A DNA stretch of 64,000 bases, from positions 1 to 64,000 of the forward strand of contig JBAIAC010000641.1 in the NCBI GenBank assembly GCA_037349315.1. Direction: 5' to 3'. The notes under the pieces were generated by a model. It saw only the letters and a program-made list of their open reading frames with translations, was not told the origin of the DNA and did not search any database. Positions 28,741-40,221 of this stretch are shown here, piece after piece (the first letter of the stretch is position 1; each line of letters begins with the position of its first letter). The position numbers were made by a program, and so were the translations under genes. Source of the DNA: Chelydra serpentina. Lineage: Eukaryota; Chordata; Testudines; Chelydridae.

Positions 28741-29260
28741 GGGGGCTTTTCAGGCCAGACTTGATGCCGGAGTTCATTATCAGAAGCTGGCGTTGGTTCG
28801 AATGCGGGTGAGACACACACGTCCGTGTGTCCGTGCGTCCGTGTGTCCGTGTGTCCGAACAAGGCTATAACAACTGTTCACATTTTGTTCAGCGCGAGGT
28901 TTTCACCAACCGAATGTCTCTTGCCCACAGAAAAGTGTGGGGGGGGTGAGGATCAGGGGGGGTTAGGGGAGGGGAGCAGGGGGGGGTGAGGATCAGGGGG
29001 GGTTAGGGGAGGGGAGCAGGGGGGGGGTGAGGATCAGGGCGGGGGGGGGATGGTTTTGCCGCATGATTAGCCTGGAGCGAGCAGCAGATGAGGAAGCAGC
29101 TCTCGGGCCCCAGTTCATTATTTTACAGTTGAAAAGAATCGGTGCAAAATAACCTGCGTAAAACACTTGTCAAATCCCCCCCCTGTCCAGGGCTCGGTGC
29201 CCAGGCTCAGCAGAGCCAGGAGCAGCTTTCTGAACACGTCAGCAGGAAACACCCCCCCCC
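28741..29260 (+). repeat. Partial array unit 0 (left edge)
   Basis: Right part of a unit: the spacer from TTTTCAGGCCAGACTTGATG, an expanded (GTCCGTGT)n tract near 28820-28857, and a poly-G tract at 28938-29050 expanded with minisatellite-E-like GGTGAGGATCAGGGGGGGTT units. It then gives the normal leader of tRNA gene 1. Confidence 0.85.
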
Positions 29261-29332
29261 AGCAGAGTGGCGCAGCGGCAGCGTGCTGGGCCCATAACCC
29301 AGAGGTCGATGGATCGAAACCATCCTCTGCTA
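29261..29332 (+). tRNA. Initiator tRNA-Met (CAT), copy 1, A20C variant
   Basis: A 72-nt gene folding as a full cloverleaf with anticodon CAT. It shows the eukaryotic initiator hallmarks: A1:T72, three G:C pairs in the anticodon stem (GGG/CCC) and a T-loop ATCGAAA with A54 and A60. The A box (TGGCGCAGC..) and B box (GGATCGAAACC) are intact. Position 20 is C instead of the conserved A. A TTTT terminator lies at 29340-29343. No CCA is encoded and there is no intron, as expected. Confidence 0.93.
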
Positions 29333-30899
29333 GTTCCTGTTTTATTACTCACACCCCTGGAAATCATTCCCGCCGCCTGCCTTTGAGACCCCCAGAGAAG
29401 AGGAGCGCGGTCTCCTGCTCTTTACTCTTGCACCCGCATTAAACCGAGGGGTCACGCCCCACACCGTCCCCTCCTGCTCTTTACTCTTGCACCCGCATTA
29501 AACCGAGGGGTCACGCCCCACACCGTCCCCTCCTGCTCTTTACTCTTGCACCCGCATTAAACCGAGGGGTCACGCCCCACACCGTCCCCTCCTGCTCTTT
29601 ACTCTTGCACCCGGATTAAATCGAGGGGTCACGCCCCACACCGTCCCCTCCTGCTCTTTACTCTTGCACCCGGATTAAACCGAGGGGTCACGCCCCACAC
29701 CGTCCCCTCCTGCTCTTTACTCTTGCACCCGCATTAAACCGAGGGGTCACGCCCCACACCGTCCCCTCCTGCTCTTTACTCTTGCACCCGGATTAAACCG
29801 AGGGGTCACGCCCCACACCATCCCCTCCTGCTCTTTACTCTTGCACCCGCATTAAACCGAGGGGTCACGCCCCACACCGTCCCCTCCTGGAAGGACAGAG
29901 AGGTGCCAGGCATTGCCTCTAAGATTTGACAGGCCGTGTGCGCGACAAATCTCTTTCGTGCAGGGTTTTGACGCAGAGGGCAAATTTGTGCGCCGGGAGG
30001 CCAAGGCGCCCAAGCGCGCAAACTGCTCCTGCCTTTACAAAGTGGCCGTTTGCAATCTGTGTCCGTGTGGATGGGTTTCCAGAGAGAGGGGAAAAAAGAG
30101 AAAAACAAACCTTTGTGTTTTACATTTCAAACGTTCCTAACAAAATCCATCAATACACGATCAGCCGAGACTCAGACATTGTCATTACAACTGCGTTTTC
30201 ATTTGTAACAGCCTTTTGTGTCCTTGTCTATTGTCATCATGTTCCCCTCAGTCTTCTCCTCTCCAGACTAAACAAACCCACCTTTTTTTCAACCTTCCCT
30301 CACAGGGCGTGTTTTCTAAGCCTTTAATCGTTTTTCTTCCTCTTCTCTGGACTGTCTCCAATTACAAACAACATCTACAATGGAAACGCACAATTTGAAA
30401 TCAACATTCACCCTTCTTCCCTTACCCCCACTCTTTTCTTAATCTGGACCTGTTACCCTTAACTATTGCAAGACGTATGATATGTCTCGTCCCACCCTGA
30501 CCTGAGCCCTCTGCAAAACCAAGCGTTAAGGATTGTCGTGAGTTTTAAGATGTCTTAAACATGTTGTTTTCTCTATTTTTTTATAGGGGAAAGGCCACAT
30601 AAAGAATGGATAGAACAATTACAGTGTAGGAGGTAAAAACACGCTTACACATTTTTTTAAAACGTGTCTTATGTAAATGTTTACAAACTTTCACTACACA
30701 GGTTGTTAACACGACAGCCTGCAAGAGCTGCGACATCTGTAACCATTTTTAATTCAGCATTAAACTCGGGCAACGTTTCATCGACGTGGCTCACCTCTCC
30801 TACTGCGACAGAGTGAGTTTATGGAAAGATGTATTCTTTCAACTCCCTCGCGTAACGGGGGTGCGATGGTGAAAGGCCTGGGGACAGCCATGAGGATGT

Positions 30900-31540
30900 T
30901 CTCTTTTAGGGATCGATTTTTCCTTCAGGATGCATTTTTGCATTAAAGACTCCCCAGCAGCGCCCCTGTGCCATGTACATTGGCCAAACCGGACAGTCTC
31001 CACGCCAAAGAATAAACGGACACAAATCTGCCATCAGAAACCGTAACATCCCAAAACCAGTCGGAGAAACTTCAATCTCCCTGGACACTCAATAACAGAC
31101 TAAACGTGGCCATTCCTCAACACAAAACCAGACTCCGACGTGAAACGGCAGAACTGGAATTCGTTTGCAAACTGGACACCATCCCATTAGGCCTGAATAC
31201 AGACCAGGAGTCGTCGGGTCATTACAAAACCTAAACCTAATGTCCCCCTCCTGTTACTCACACCTTCCTGTCAATAAACGGGGCGACTCTCATCACCACT
31301 TCAAAAGTGATTGTTCCTCCCTCGGTATCCTGCTCTTAATTGAATTGTCTCGTTAAGACTGAGCTCACAACTCTCATCCTTTCATGTCTCCTGTATTTGC
31401 CACTCCATGCCTCTGAGGAAGTGGAATCTAGCCCACGAAAGCTCATGCCCAAATACATTTGTTAGACTCCAAGGTGCCACAAGGCCTCCTCCTTGTTTTG
31501 GCTGATACAGACAAACACGGCTCCCCTCTGAAACCTTACC
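30900..31540 (+). mobile_element. Penelope-like retroelement 3' part (unit 1)
   Basis: Encodes a degenerate GIY-YIG endonuclease (CAMYIGQTGQSPRQRINGHK, with YIG and the following Arg and His) and the C-terminal RLRRETAELEFVCKLDTIPL block in another frame. It ends in the PLE tail (GGTGCCACAAGG, CTCTGAAACC). Frameshifts and the missing reverse transcriptase make it inactive. Confidence 0.78.
31413..31440 (+). ncRNA. Hammerhead-ribozyme-like core in PLE (unit 1)
   Basis: CTGAGGA at 31413-31419, a GTGG/CCAC stem, then GAAA at 31437-31440, followed by a possible GC/GC short stem. The usual T at the cleavage-site dinucleotide is C, so activity is doubtful. Confidence 0.45.
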
Positions 31541-31682
31541 CCAAGCGACAGTTTCGATACAGTTTCTCCCCCAAAAAGGGGGGTGTAAAATCGGTCTGGA
31601 GAGTGTTGGTGTCTCTGCGGAGGTGGAATGATTATGAAGGCGGAGCCGGCTGCTTCCTTCGCCGGGAGCAGCCTTCTGGAGT

Positions 31683-32827
31683 AGACACGGACCCATCGCT
31701 TTAGCGAAGACGCTGTGCGGAGTAGACGCGGCCTTAGCTAGGGACGAGCGGCCTCGTCCTGGGGGGGTCTGCAGACGACCTCGAAGGGGGTCCAGGAAAC
31801 GTTGGCGTCACCCTGGTTTTCAACCCGCGGACCCCTGACGGTCCGCAGACGAAGTCTAAGATTTCCAGAGGGGTCCGCGCCGCCATTCAAAGCAAAAACG
31901 TGTAGGGGTCCGCACACGAACGCTGGCCTAGGCGTTGGGGTGCCCGGTGCCCTGGGACGCAGGCGCTGAGCCGTGCCGCCCTGCGAGGGGGGGGAATAGA
32001 AAACACCCCTTTGCCCCCCACCCCATCTTTGCAACCCGGGCTCAGCCCATCGGGGGTAACTTTGAGCCCTTCTGCCCCTCTCGGTGCCGGGGCTTTGCCC
32101 TCTGACACCGTCTCAACCAGGGCCGGTCTTAGGGGAAATGGAGCCCTGGGCAAACTTGTATTTGGGCGCCTCTGGGAGCACGGTGGCCCCCCCATTGCCC
32201 CTGGCCCCCGCAGGCTCCCCACTCCCCCATCTCCACAGGCTCCCCACCCTCCAGGGACCCACTGCCCCCCCCCCCCCCGGGTTTAATGTGTATGGAAAGA
32301 GGTGTATTTTCCCACACTTACTCGGTGCTGCCCCCTTCCCCATCCTGTGCTCCTCAGCCCTGCACCCCCCCCCCAATGCCCACATGGGGGAACTGACCTG
32401 GGGCTCGCTTCCCCGTCCGTCCCGGCCCCCACGTTCCCCTGCACCCCCGTAGGGCTGAGCAAGAAGCCGCCCAGCCCAGCTGGGGAAAGTGACCTGGACG
32501 CCCGGAGCGCTTGGTGTTGCCCCTTGCGTTCCCCCCACCCCAGCTCCCTGGGGGGGTACAGAGGAACATTCCCCCCCCCGCGCACCCCGTGTGTCTGCTC
32601 TGCCAATGTGCTGCGCTCCCCTGCCAGCGGGTGTGCCCCTCCCCTGGCCTAGCGCCCCCCTGGGCTTTTCAACGGTTCTTCAGAAACGGGGGCCGATAAA
32701 TACACGATGGGCGTCCCGGGGCCGCGCAGCCCGAGCGGATTGCGGTAGACGCACCGCAGATTTCCCTGGCTAGCTCAGGGCCCCTCTTGACAGACATTGC
32801 AGGGAGCCGGGACCTGCCCGAAATTAG
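31683..32827 (+). repeat. GC-rich module of long units (unit 1)
   Basis: About 1.1 kb present in units 1, 4 and 11 and, inverted, at 7595-8738. It contains C-rich tracts and GGGCCGGTCTTAGGGG. Overlapping open frames on both strands show no recognisable domain. I do not recognise its origin. Confidence 0.7.
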
Positions 32828-32835
32828 CCACCATC

Positions 32836-32958
32836 TAGGGTGACCAGATGTCCTGATTTTATAGGGACAGTCCCGATTTTTGGGTCTTTTTCTTATATAG
32901 GCTCCTATTACCCCCCACCCCCGTCCCGATTTTTCACACTTGCTGTCTGGTCACCCTA
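32836..32958 (+). mobile_element. MITE 1 (unit 1), hAT-like
   Basis: Perfect 8-bp target duplication CCACCATC at 32828-32835 and 32959-32966. Terminal repeats TAGGGTGACCAGA and TCTGGTCACCCTA. Short units have the single site as CCACCCTC. Confidence 0.88.
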
Positions 32959-33123
32959 CCACCATCTTAAAAGATTTCAGCGGCTTTCGAAAAGTGGAAT
33001 TGCCCCTTGGAAAAAAATAAAACGAGCCGGGAGCTCCCTTCGTTCCCTCGTCCGTTTAATAGGCTCTCTGGGTTTGCATTTCACGGAACAAAAAACTGGC
33101 TTTGAAAAAAGATATGGGCCTAT

Positions 33124-33246
33124 TAGGGTGAGCAGATGTCCCGATTTTATAGGGACAGTCCCGATTTTTGGGTCTTTTTCTTATATAGGCTCCTATAACC
33201 CTCCACCCCCTGTCCCGATATTTCACACTTGCTGTCTGCTCACCCT
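33124..33246 (+). mobile_element. MITE 2 (unit 1), hAT-like
   Basis: Terminal repeats AGGGTGAGCAGA and TCTGCTCACCCT. The flanks GGGCCTAT and GGGCCTAC are an 8-bp target duplication differing by one base. Short units read CTACGGGCCTCTGTAAAATG without insertion. Confidence 0.85.
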
Positions 33247-33274
33247 CGGGCCTACGTAAAATGCTCGGATCTCC

Positions 33275-33440
33275 CACGCTGAGCGAGAAACAACAAGGAG
33301 GCCGGTGGCACCTTAAAGATGTATTTGGAGCATAAGCTTTTGTGTGTAAAAAACCCACCAATGCCCTATAAAAAAACAGAGACAATAACACGTCTAAGAC
33401 ATCTTAAAACTCACAACCCTGCTCAACGCTTGGTTTGTGA
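33275..33440 (-). mobile_element. PLE-tail insertion (unit 1)
   Basis: Antisense PLE tail (AACAAGGAGGCCGGTGGCAC, GCATAAGCTTTTGTGTG) flanked by AAATGCTCGG and AAATGCTCCG, a near-perfect target duplication. Absent from short units. Confidence 0.75.
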
Positions 33441-33886
33441 AATGCTCCGAGCTCTCTGGCTGGGAGAGGGGTTGACATTTGGCCGCGAACGTTTCCGGAC
33501 GGACTTGATGCCGGAATCATAATCAGACGCGCGAGTTGGTTCGAAGGCGGGTGAGACGAGGAACACATTGTCCGTGTTTCCTAATCGATGATACAGAAAC
33601 GATTCACATTTGTTCAGCGCGAGGTTTTCACCCAACTGAATGTCTCTTGCCCACAGAAAAGCAAGGGGGGGGGGGGATGGTTTTGCCGCATGATTAGCCT
33701 GGAGCGAGCAGCAGATGAGGAAGCAGCTCTCGGGTCCCAGTTCATTATTTTACAGTTGAAAAGAATCGGTGCAAAATAACCCGCGTAAAACACTTGCCAA
33801 ATCCCCCCCCTGTCCAGGGCTCGGTGCCCAGGCTCAGCAGAGCCAGGAGCAGCTTTCTGAACATGTCAGCAGGAAACACCCCCCCC

Positions 33887-33958
33887 AGCAGAGTGGGGCA
33901 GCGGCAGCGTGCTGGGCCCATAACCCAGAGGTCGATGGATCGAAACCATCCTCTGCTA
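33887..33958 (+). tRNA. Initiator tRNA-Met-like, copy 2, probably impaired
   Basis: C11G replaces the C11:G24 D-stem pair with G:G and also alters the A box. A20C as in copy 1. The rest of the cloverleaf and the TTTT terminator are intact. Likely weak or a pseudogene. Confidence 0.8.
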
Positions 33959-35349
33959 GTTCCTGTTTTATTACTCACACCCCTGGAAATCATTCCCGCC
34001 GCCTGCCTTTGAGACCCCCAGAGAAGAGGATCGCGGTCTCCTGCTCTTTACTCTTGCACCCGGATTAAACCGAGGGGTCACGCCCCACACCGTCCCCTCC
34101 TGCTCTTTACTCTTGCACCCGGATTAAACCGAGGGGTCACGCCCCACACCGTCCCCTCCTGCAGGGAGAGAGAGGTGCTAGGACTCCCGTCACGTACAAC
34201 CACAGGACGGGACCTCGGGAGGTCGTCTAGTCCCGTCCCCGGCACTCAAGGCAGGACTCAGTATTATCTAGACCATCCCTGACGGGTGTTTGTCCAGCCT
34301 GCTCTTAAAAATCCCCAATGATGGAGATTCCACCACCTCCCTCGGCAATTTATTCCAGTGCTTAACCACCCTGACTGTTAGGAATTTTTTCCTAATGTCC
34401 GACCTAAGCTTGCTGCAATTTAAGCCCATTGCTTCTTGTCCTGTCCTCAGAGGTTAAGAAGAACAGTTTTTCTCCCCCCTTCTTTTAACAACCTTTTAGT
34501 TACTTGTATATTGTCATCATGTTCCCCCCACCCCTCAGTCTTCTCTTCTCCAGACTAAACAAACCCAATTTTTTTTTTCACCCCTTCCTCCCACGCACTG
34601 TTCCCTCTAGGCTGTGCGCGGGCGCGCGCGCACACGGATCCGAAACCCGCGCACACGGCGAAACACCGCGCGCGCAAAAAATCTGCATGGACGCACAACA
34701 ACTGGCAGAGAAGAAATTCTGTGTGAACACGGGTAGCCACCACTCTTAAAAATATGTCAGCGGCTTTGGAAAACTGGAATTGCCCCCTTGGAAAAAATAA
34801 AACGAGCCCGGGAGCTCCCTTCGTTCCCTCGTCCGTTTAATAGGCTCTCTGGGTTTGCATCTCACTGAACAAAACTGGCTTGGAAAAAATCTACGGGCCT
34901 CTGTAAAATGCTCGGCTCTGTCTTGCTGGGAGAGGGGTTGAAATTTGGCTGCAAACGTTTCAGGCCAGACTTGATGCCGGAATTCATTATCAGACGCGCG
35001 AGTTGGTTCGAAGGCGGGTGACACATTTGTCCGTGTTTCCTAATCGATGCTCTAGAAACGATTCACATTTTGTTCAGCGCGAGGTTTTCACCCAACGAAT
35101 GTCTCTTGCCCACAGAAAAGCGGGGGGGGGGGGGGGGGGGATGGTTTTGCCGCATGATTAGCCTGGAGCGAGCAGCAGATGAGAAAGCAGCTCTCGGGTC
35201 CCAGTTCATTATTTTACAGCTGAAAAGAATCGGTGCAAAATAACCTGCGTAAAAACCTTGTCAAATCCCCCCCTGTCCAGGGCTCGGTGCCCAGGCTCAG
35301 CAGAGCCAGGAGCAGCTTTCTGAACACGTCAGCAGGAAACACCCCCCCC
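33959..35349 (+). repeat. Array unit 2 (short type)
   Basis: VNTR 34039-34156 (2 copies), antisense CR1 about 34180-34590, a GCGCGGGCGCGCGCGCACAC patch near 34615, the spacer, and a long poly-G (18 G) just before ATGGTTTTGCCGCATGATTA. Confidence 0.9.
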
Positions 35350-35421
35350 AGCAGAGTGGCGCAGCGGAAGCATGCTGGGCCCATAACCCAGAGGTCGATG
35401 GATTGAAACCATCCTCTGCTA
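35350..35421 (+). tRNA. Initiator tRNA-Met-like, copy 3, likely pseudogene
   Basis: Two substitutions: G24A (breaks the D-stem pair with C11) and C56T in the T-loop. C56 is invariant, needed for the G19:C56 tertiary pair and for the B box. Transcription and folding should both suffer. Confidence 0.78.
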
Positions 35422-36877
35422 GTTCCTGTTTTATTACTCACACCCTGGAAATCATTCCCGCCGCCTGCCTTTGAGACCCCCAGAGAAGAGGAGCACGGTC
35501 TCCTGCTCTTTACCTCTTGCACCCGCATTAAACCGAGGGGCCACGCCCCACACCGTCCCCTCCTGCTCTTTACTCTTGCACCCGGATTAAAACCGAGGGG
35601 CCACGCCCCACACCGTCCCCTCCTGCTCTTTACCCTCTTGCACCCGGATTAAAACCAAGGGGTCACGCCCCACACCGTCCCCTTCTGCAGGGAGAGAGAG
35701 GTGCTAGGACTCCCGTCACGTGCAACCACAGGACGGGACCTCGGGAGGTCGTCTAGTCCCGTCCCCGGCACTCAAGGCAGGCCTCAGTATTATCTAGTCC
35801 ATCCCTGGCGGGTGTTTGTCCAGCCTGCTCTTAAACATCCCCAGTGATGGAGATTCCACCACCTCCCTCGGCAATTTATTCCAGTGCTTAACCACCCTGA
35901 CAGTTAGGAAGTTTTTCCTAATGTCCGACCTAAGCTTGCTGCAATTTAAGCCCATTGCTTCTTGTCCTGTCCTCAGAGGTTAAGAAGAACAGTTTTTCTC
36001 CCCCCTTCTTTTAACAACCTTTTAGTTACTTGTATATTGTCATCATGTTCCCCCCCACCCCTCAGTCTTCTCTTCTCCAGACTAAACAAACCCAATTTTT
36101 TTTTCACCCTTCCCTCCCACGCACTGTTCCCTCTAGGCTGTGCGCGGGCGCGCGCGCACACGGATCCGAAACCCCGCGCACACGGCGAAACACAGCGCGC
36201 ACAAAAAATCCGCATCGACGCACAACAATTGGCAGAGAAGAAATTCTGTGTGCACACGGGTAGCCACCCTCTTAAAATATGTCAGCGGCTTTGGAAAACT
36301 GGAAATTGCCCTTGGAAAAAAATAAAACGAGCCGGGAGCTCCTTCGTTCCCTCGTCCGTTTAATAGGCTCTCTGGGTTTGCATCTCACTGAACAAAACTG
36401 GCTTGGAAAAAATCTACGGGCCTCTGTGAAATGCTCGGCTCTGTCTTGGTGGGAGAGGGGTTGAAATTTGGCTGCAAGCTTTTCAGGCCAGACTTGATGC
36501 CGGAATCATGATCAGACGCGCGAGTTGGTTCGAAGGCGGGTGAGACGAGGAACACATTGTCCGTGTTTCCTAATCGATGCTCTAGAAACGATTCACATTT
36601 TGTTCAGCGCGAGGTTTTCACCCAACCGAATGTCTCTTGCCCACAGAAAAGCAGGGGGGGGGGGGGGGATGGTTTTGCCGCATGATTAGCCTGGAGCGAG
36701 CAGCAGATGAGAAAGCAGCTCTCGGGTCCCAGTTCATTATTTTACAGTTGAAAAGAATCGGTGCAAAATAACCTGCGTAAAACACTTGTCAAATCCCCCC
36801 CCGTCCAGGGCTCGGTGCCCAGGCTCAGCAGAGCCAGGAGCAGCTTTCTGAACACGTCAGCAGGAAACACCCCCCCC
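35422..36877 (+). repeat. Array unit 3 (short type)
   Basis: VNTR 35501-35682 (3 copies with 1-base insertions, e.g. TTACCTCTTG and TTAAAACC), antisense CR1 about 35706-36108, spacer, and a poly-G of about 15. Confidence 0.9.
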
Positions 36878-36949
36878 AGCAGAGTGGCGCAGCGGAAGCG
36901 TGCTGGGCCCATAACCCAGAGGTCGATGGATCGAAACCATCCTCTGCTA
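36878..36949 (+). tRNA. Initiator tRNA-Met (CAT), copy 4
   Basis: Canonical vertebrate initiator sequence with no substitution; A20, A54 and A60 all present. TTTT terminator follows within 12 nt. Confidence 0.96.
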
Positions 36950-38280
36950 GTTCCTGTTTTATTACTTACAGCCCTGGAAATCATTCCCGCCGCCTGCCTT
37001 TGAGACCCCCAGAGAAGAGGAGCGCGTTCTCCTGCTCTTTACTCTTGCACCCGCATTAAACCGAGGGGTCACGCCCCACACCGTCCCCGCCTGCTCTTTA
37101 CTCTTGCACCCGCATTAAACCGAGGGGTCACGCCCCACACCGTCCCCTCCTGCTCTTTACTCTTGCACCCGCATTAAACCGAGGGGTCACGCCCCACACC
37201 GTCCCCTCCTGCTCTTTACTCTTGCACCCGCATTAAACCGAGGGGTCACGCCCCACACCATCCCCTCCTGGAAGGACAGAGAGGTGCCAGGCGTTGCCTC
37301 TAAGATTTGACAGGCCGTGTGCACGACAAATGTCTTTCGTGCAGGGTTTTGACGCAGAGGGCAAATTTCTGCGCCGGGAGGCCAAGGCGCCCAAGCGCGC
37401 AAACTGCTCCTGCCTTTACAAAGTGGCCGTTTGCAATCTGTGTCCGTGTGGATGGGTTTCCAGAGAGAGGGGAAAAAAGAGAAAAACAAACCTTTGTGTT
37501 TTACATTTCAAACGTTCCTAAGAAAATCCATCAATACACGATCAGCCGAGACTCAGACATTGTCATTACAACTGCGTTTTCATTTGTAACAGCCTTTTGT
37601 GTCCTTGTCTATTGTCATCATGTTCCCCTCAGTCTTCTCCTCTCCAGACTAAACAAACCCACCTTTTTTTCAACCTTCCCTCACAGGGCGTGTTTTCTAA
37701 GCCTTTAATCGTTTTTCTTCCTCTTCTCTGGACTGTCTCCAATTACAAACAACATCTACAATGGAAACGCACAATTTGAAATCAACATTCACCCTTCTTC
37801 CCTTACCCCCACTCTTTTCTTAATCTGGACCTGTTACCCTTAACTATTGCAAGACATATGATAGGTCACGTCCCACCCTGACCTGAGCCCTCTGCAAAAC
37901 CAAGCGTTAAGGATTGTCGTGAGTTTTAAGATGTCTTAAACATGTTGTTTTCTCTATTTTTTTATAGGGGAAAGGCCACATAAAGAATGGATAGAACAAT
38001 TACAGTGTAGGAGGTAAAAACACGCTTACACATTTTTTAAAAACGTGTCTTATGTAAATGTTTACAAACTTTCACTACACAGGTTGTTAACACGACAGCC
38101 TGCAAGAGCTGCGACATCTGTAACCATTTTTAATTCAGCATTAAACTCGGGCAACGTTTCATCGACGTGGCTCACCTCTCCTACTGCGACAGAGTGAGTT
38201 TATGGAAAGATGTATTCTTTCGACTCCCTCGCGTAACGGGGGTGCGATGGTGAAAGGCCTGGGGACAGCCATGAGGATGT

Positions 38281-38922
38281 TCTCTTTTAGGGATCGATTT
38301 TTCCTTCAGGATGCATTTTTGCATTAAAGACTCCCCAGCAGCGCCCCTGTGCCATGTACATTGGCCAAACCGGACAGTCTCCACACCAAAGAATAAACGG
38401 ACACAAATCTGACATCAGGAACCGTAACATCCAAAAACCAGTCGGAGAAACTTCAATCTCCCTGGACACTCAATAACAGACTAAACGTGGCCATTCCTCA
38501 ACACAAAACCAGACTCCAACGTGAAACGGCAGAACTGGAATTCATTTGCAAACTGGACACCATCCCATTAGGCCTGAATACAGACCGGGAGTGGTCGGGT
38601 CATTACAAAACCTAAACCTAAAGTCCCCCTCCTGTTACTCACACCTTCCTGTCAGCTGTTTGAAACGGGGCCACTCTCATCACCCCTTCAAAAGTGATTG
38701 TTCCTCCCTCGGTATCCTGCTCTTAATTGAATTGTCTCGTTAAGACTGAGCTCACAACTCTCATCCTTTCATGTCTCCTGTATTTGCCACTCCATGCCTC
38801 TGATGAAGTGGAATCTAGCCCACGAAAGCTCATGCCCAAATACATTTGTTAGACTCCAAGGTGCCACAAGGCCTCCTCCTTGTTTTGGCTGATACAGACA
38901 AACACGGCTCCCCTCTGAAACC
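38281..38922 (+). mobile_element. Penelope-like retroelement 3' part (unit 4)
   Basis: Copy of the unit-1 PLE with a few base differences (e.g. a CAGCTGTTTGAAACGGGGCC stretch missing from unit 1). Same frameshifts, so it was multiplied as part of the unit and not by transposition. Confidence 0.78.
38800..38827 (+). ncRNA. Hammerhead-ribozyme-like core in PLE (unit 4)
   Basis: Here the core reads CTGATGA, the exact hammerhead consensus, at 38800-38806, with GAAA at 38824-38827. The cleavage-site flank is still ATGCCC as in the other copies. Confidence 0.5.
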
Positions 38923-40221
38923 TTACCCCAAGCGACGGTTTCGATACAGTTTCTCCCCCAAAAAGGGGGGGTGTTAAATCGGTCTGGAGAGTGTTGGTGT
39001 CTCGTGCGGAGGTGGAATGATTATGAAGGCGGAGCCGGCTGCTTCCTTCGCCGGGAGCAGCCTTCTGGAGTAGACACGGACCCATCGCTTTAGCGAAGAC
39101 GCTGTGCGGAGCAGACGCGGCCTTAGCTAGGGACGAGCGGCCTCGTCCTGGGGGGGTCTGCAGACGACCTCGAAGGGGGTCCAGGAAACGTTGGCGTCAC
39201 CCTGGTTTTCAACCCGCGGACCCCTGACGATCCGCAGACGAAGTCTAAGATTTCCAGAGGGGTCCGCGCCGCCATTCCAAACAAAAACGTGTAGGGGTCC
39301 GCACACGAACGCTGGCCTAGGCGTTGGGGTGCCCGGTGCCCTGGGACGCAGGCGCTGAGCCGTGCCGCCCTGCGAGGGGGGGGAATAGAAAACACCCCTT
39401 TGCCCCCCACCCCATCCTTGCAACCCGGGCTCAGCCCATCGGGGGTAACTTTGAGCCCTTCTGCCCCGCCTGGGGCCGGGGCTTTGCCCTCTGCCACCGT
39501 CTCAACCAGGGCCGGTCTTAGGGGAAATGGAGCCCTGGGCAAACTTGTATTTGGGCGCCTCCGGGAGCACGGTGGCCCCCCCATTGCCCCTGGCCCCTGC
39601 AGGCTCCCCACTCCCCCATCTCCACAGGCTCCCCACCCTCCAGGGACCCACTGCCCCCCCCCCCCGGGTTTAATGTGTATGGAAAGAGGTGTATTTTCCC
39701 ACACTTACTCGGTGCTGCCCCTTGCCCCCTCCAGTGCTCCTCAGCCCTGCACCCCGCCCCCCAATGCCCACATGGGGGAACTGACCTGGGGCTCGCTTCC
39801 CCGTCCGTCCCGGCCCCCACGTTCCCCCGCACCCCCATAGGGCTGAGCAAGAAGCCGCCCAGCCCAGCTGGGGAAAGTGACCTGGACGCCCGGAGCGCTT
39901 GGTGTTGCCCCTTGCGTTCCCCCCACCCCAGCTCCCCGGGGGTGTACAGATGAACATTCCCCCCCCCGCACCCCGTGTGTCTGCTCTGCCAATGTGCTGC
40001 GCTCCCCTGCCAGCGGGTGTGCCCCTCCCCTGGCCCTGCGCCCCCCTGGGCTTTTCAACGGTTCTTCAGAAACGGGGGCCGATAAATACACGATGGGCGT
40101 CCCGGGGCCGCGCAGCCCGAGCGGATTGCGGTAGACGCACCGCAGATTTCCCTGGCTAGCTCAGGGCCCCTCTTGACAGACATTGCAGGGAGCCGGGACC
40201 TGCCCAAAATTAGCCACCATC

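Larger units (their letters stand above)
29333..33886 (+). repeat. Array unit 1 (long type)
   Basis: 59-bp VNTR 29413-29884 (8 copies), unassigned sequence to 30225, antisense CR1 piece about 30225-30380, PLE fragment 30900-31540, GC-rich module 31683-32827, two MITEs, a PLE-tail insertion about 33275-33440, then the common spacer and poly-G tract. Confidence 0.9.

Noticed and set aside
33500..33570. Second tRNA-like gene in the spacer (GTTGGTTCGAAGGCGGG)
   Set aside because: It has a B-box-like string, but no cloverleaf or A box at the right distance could be drawn by eye.
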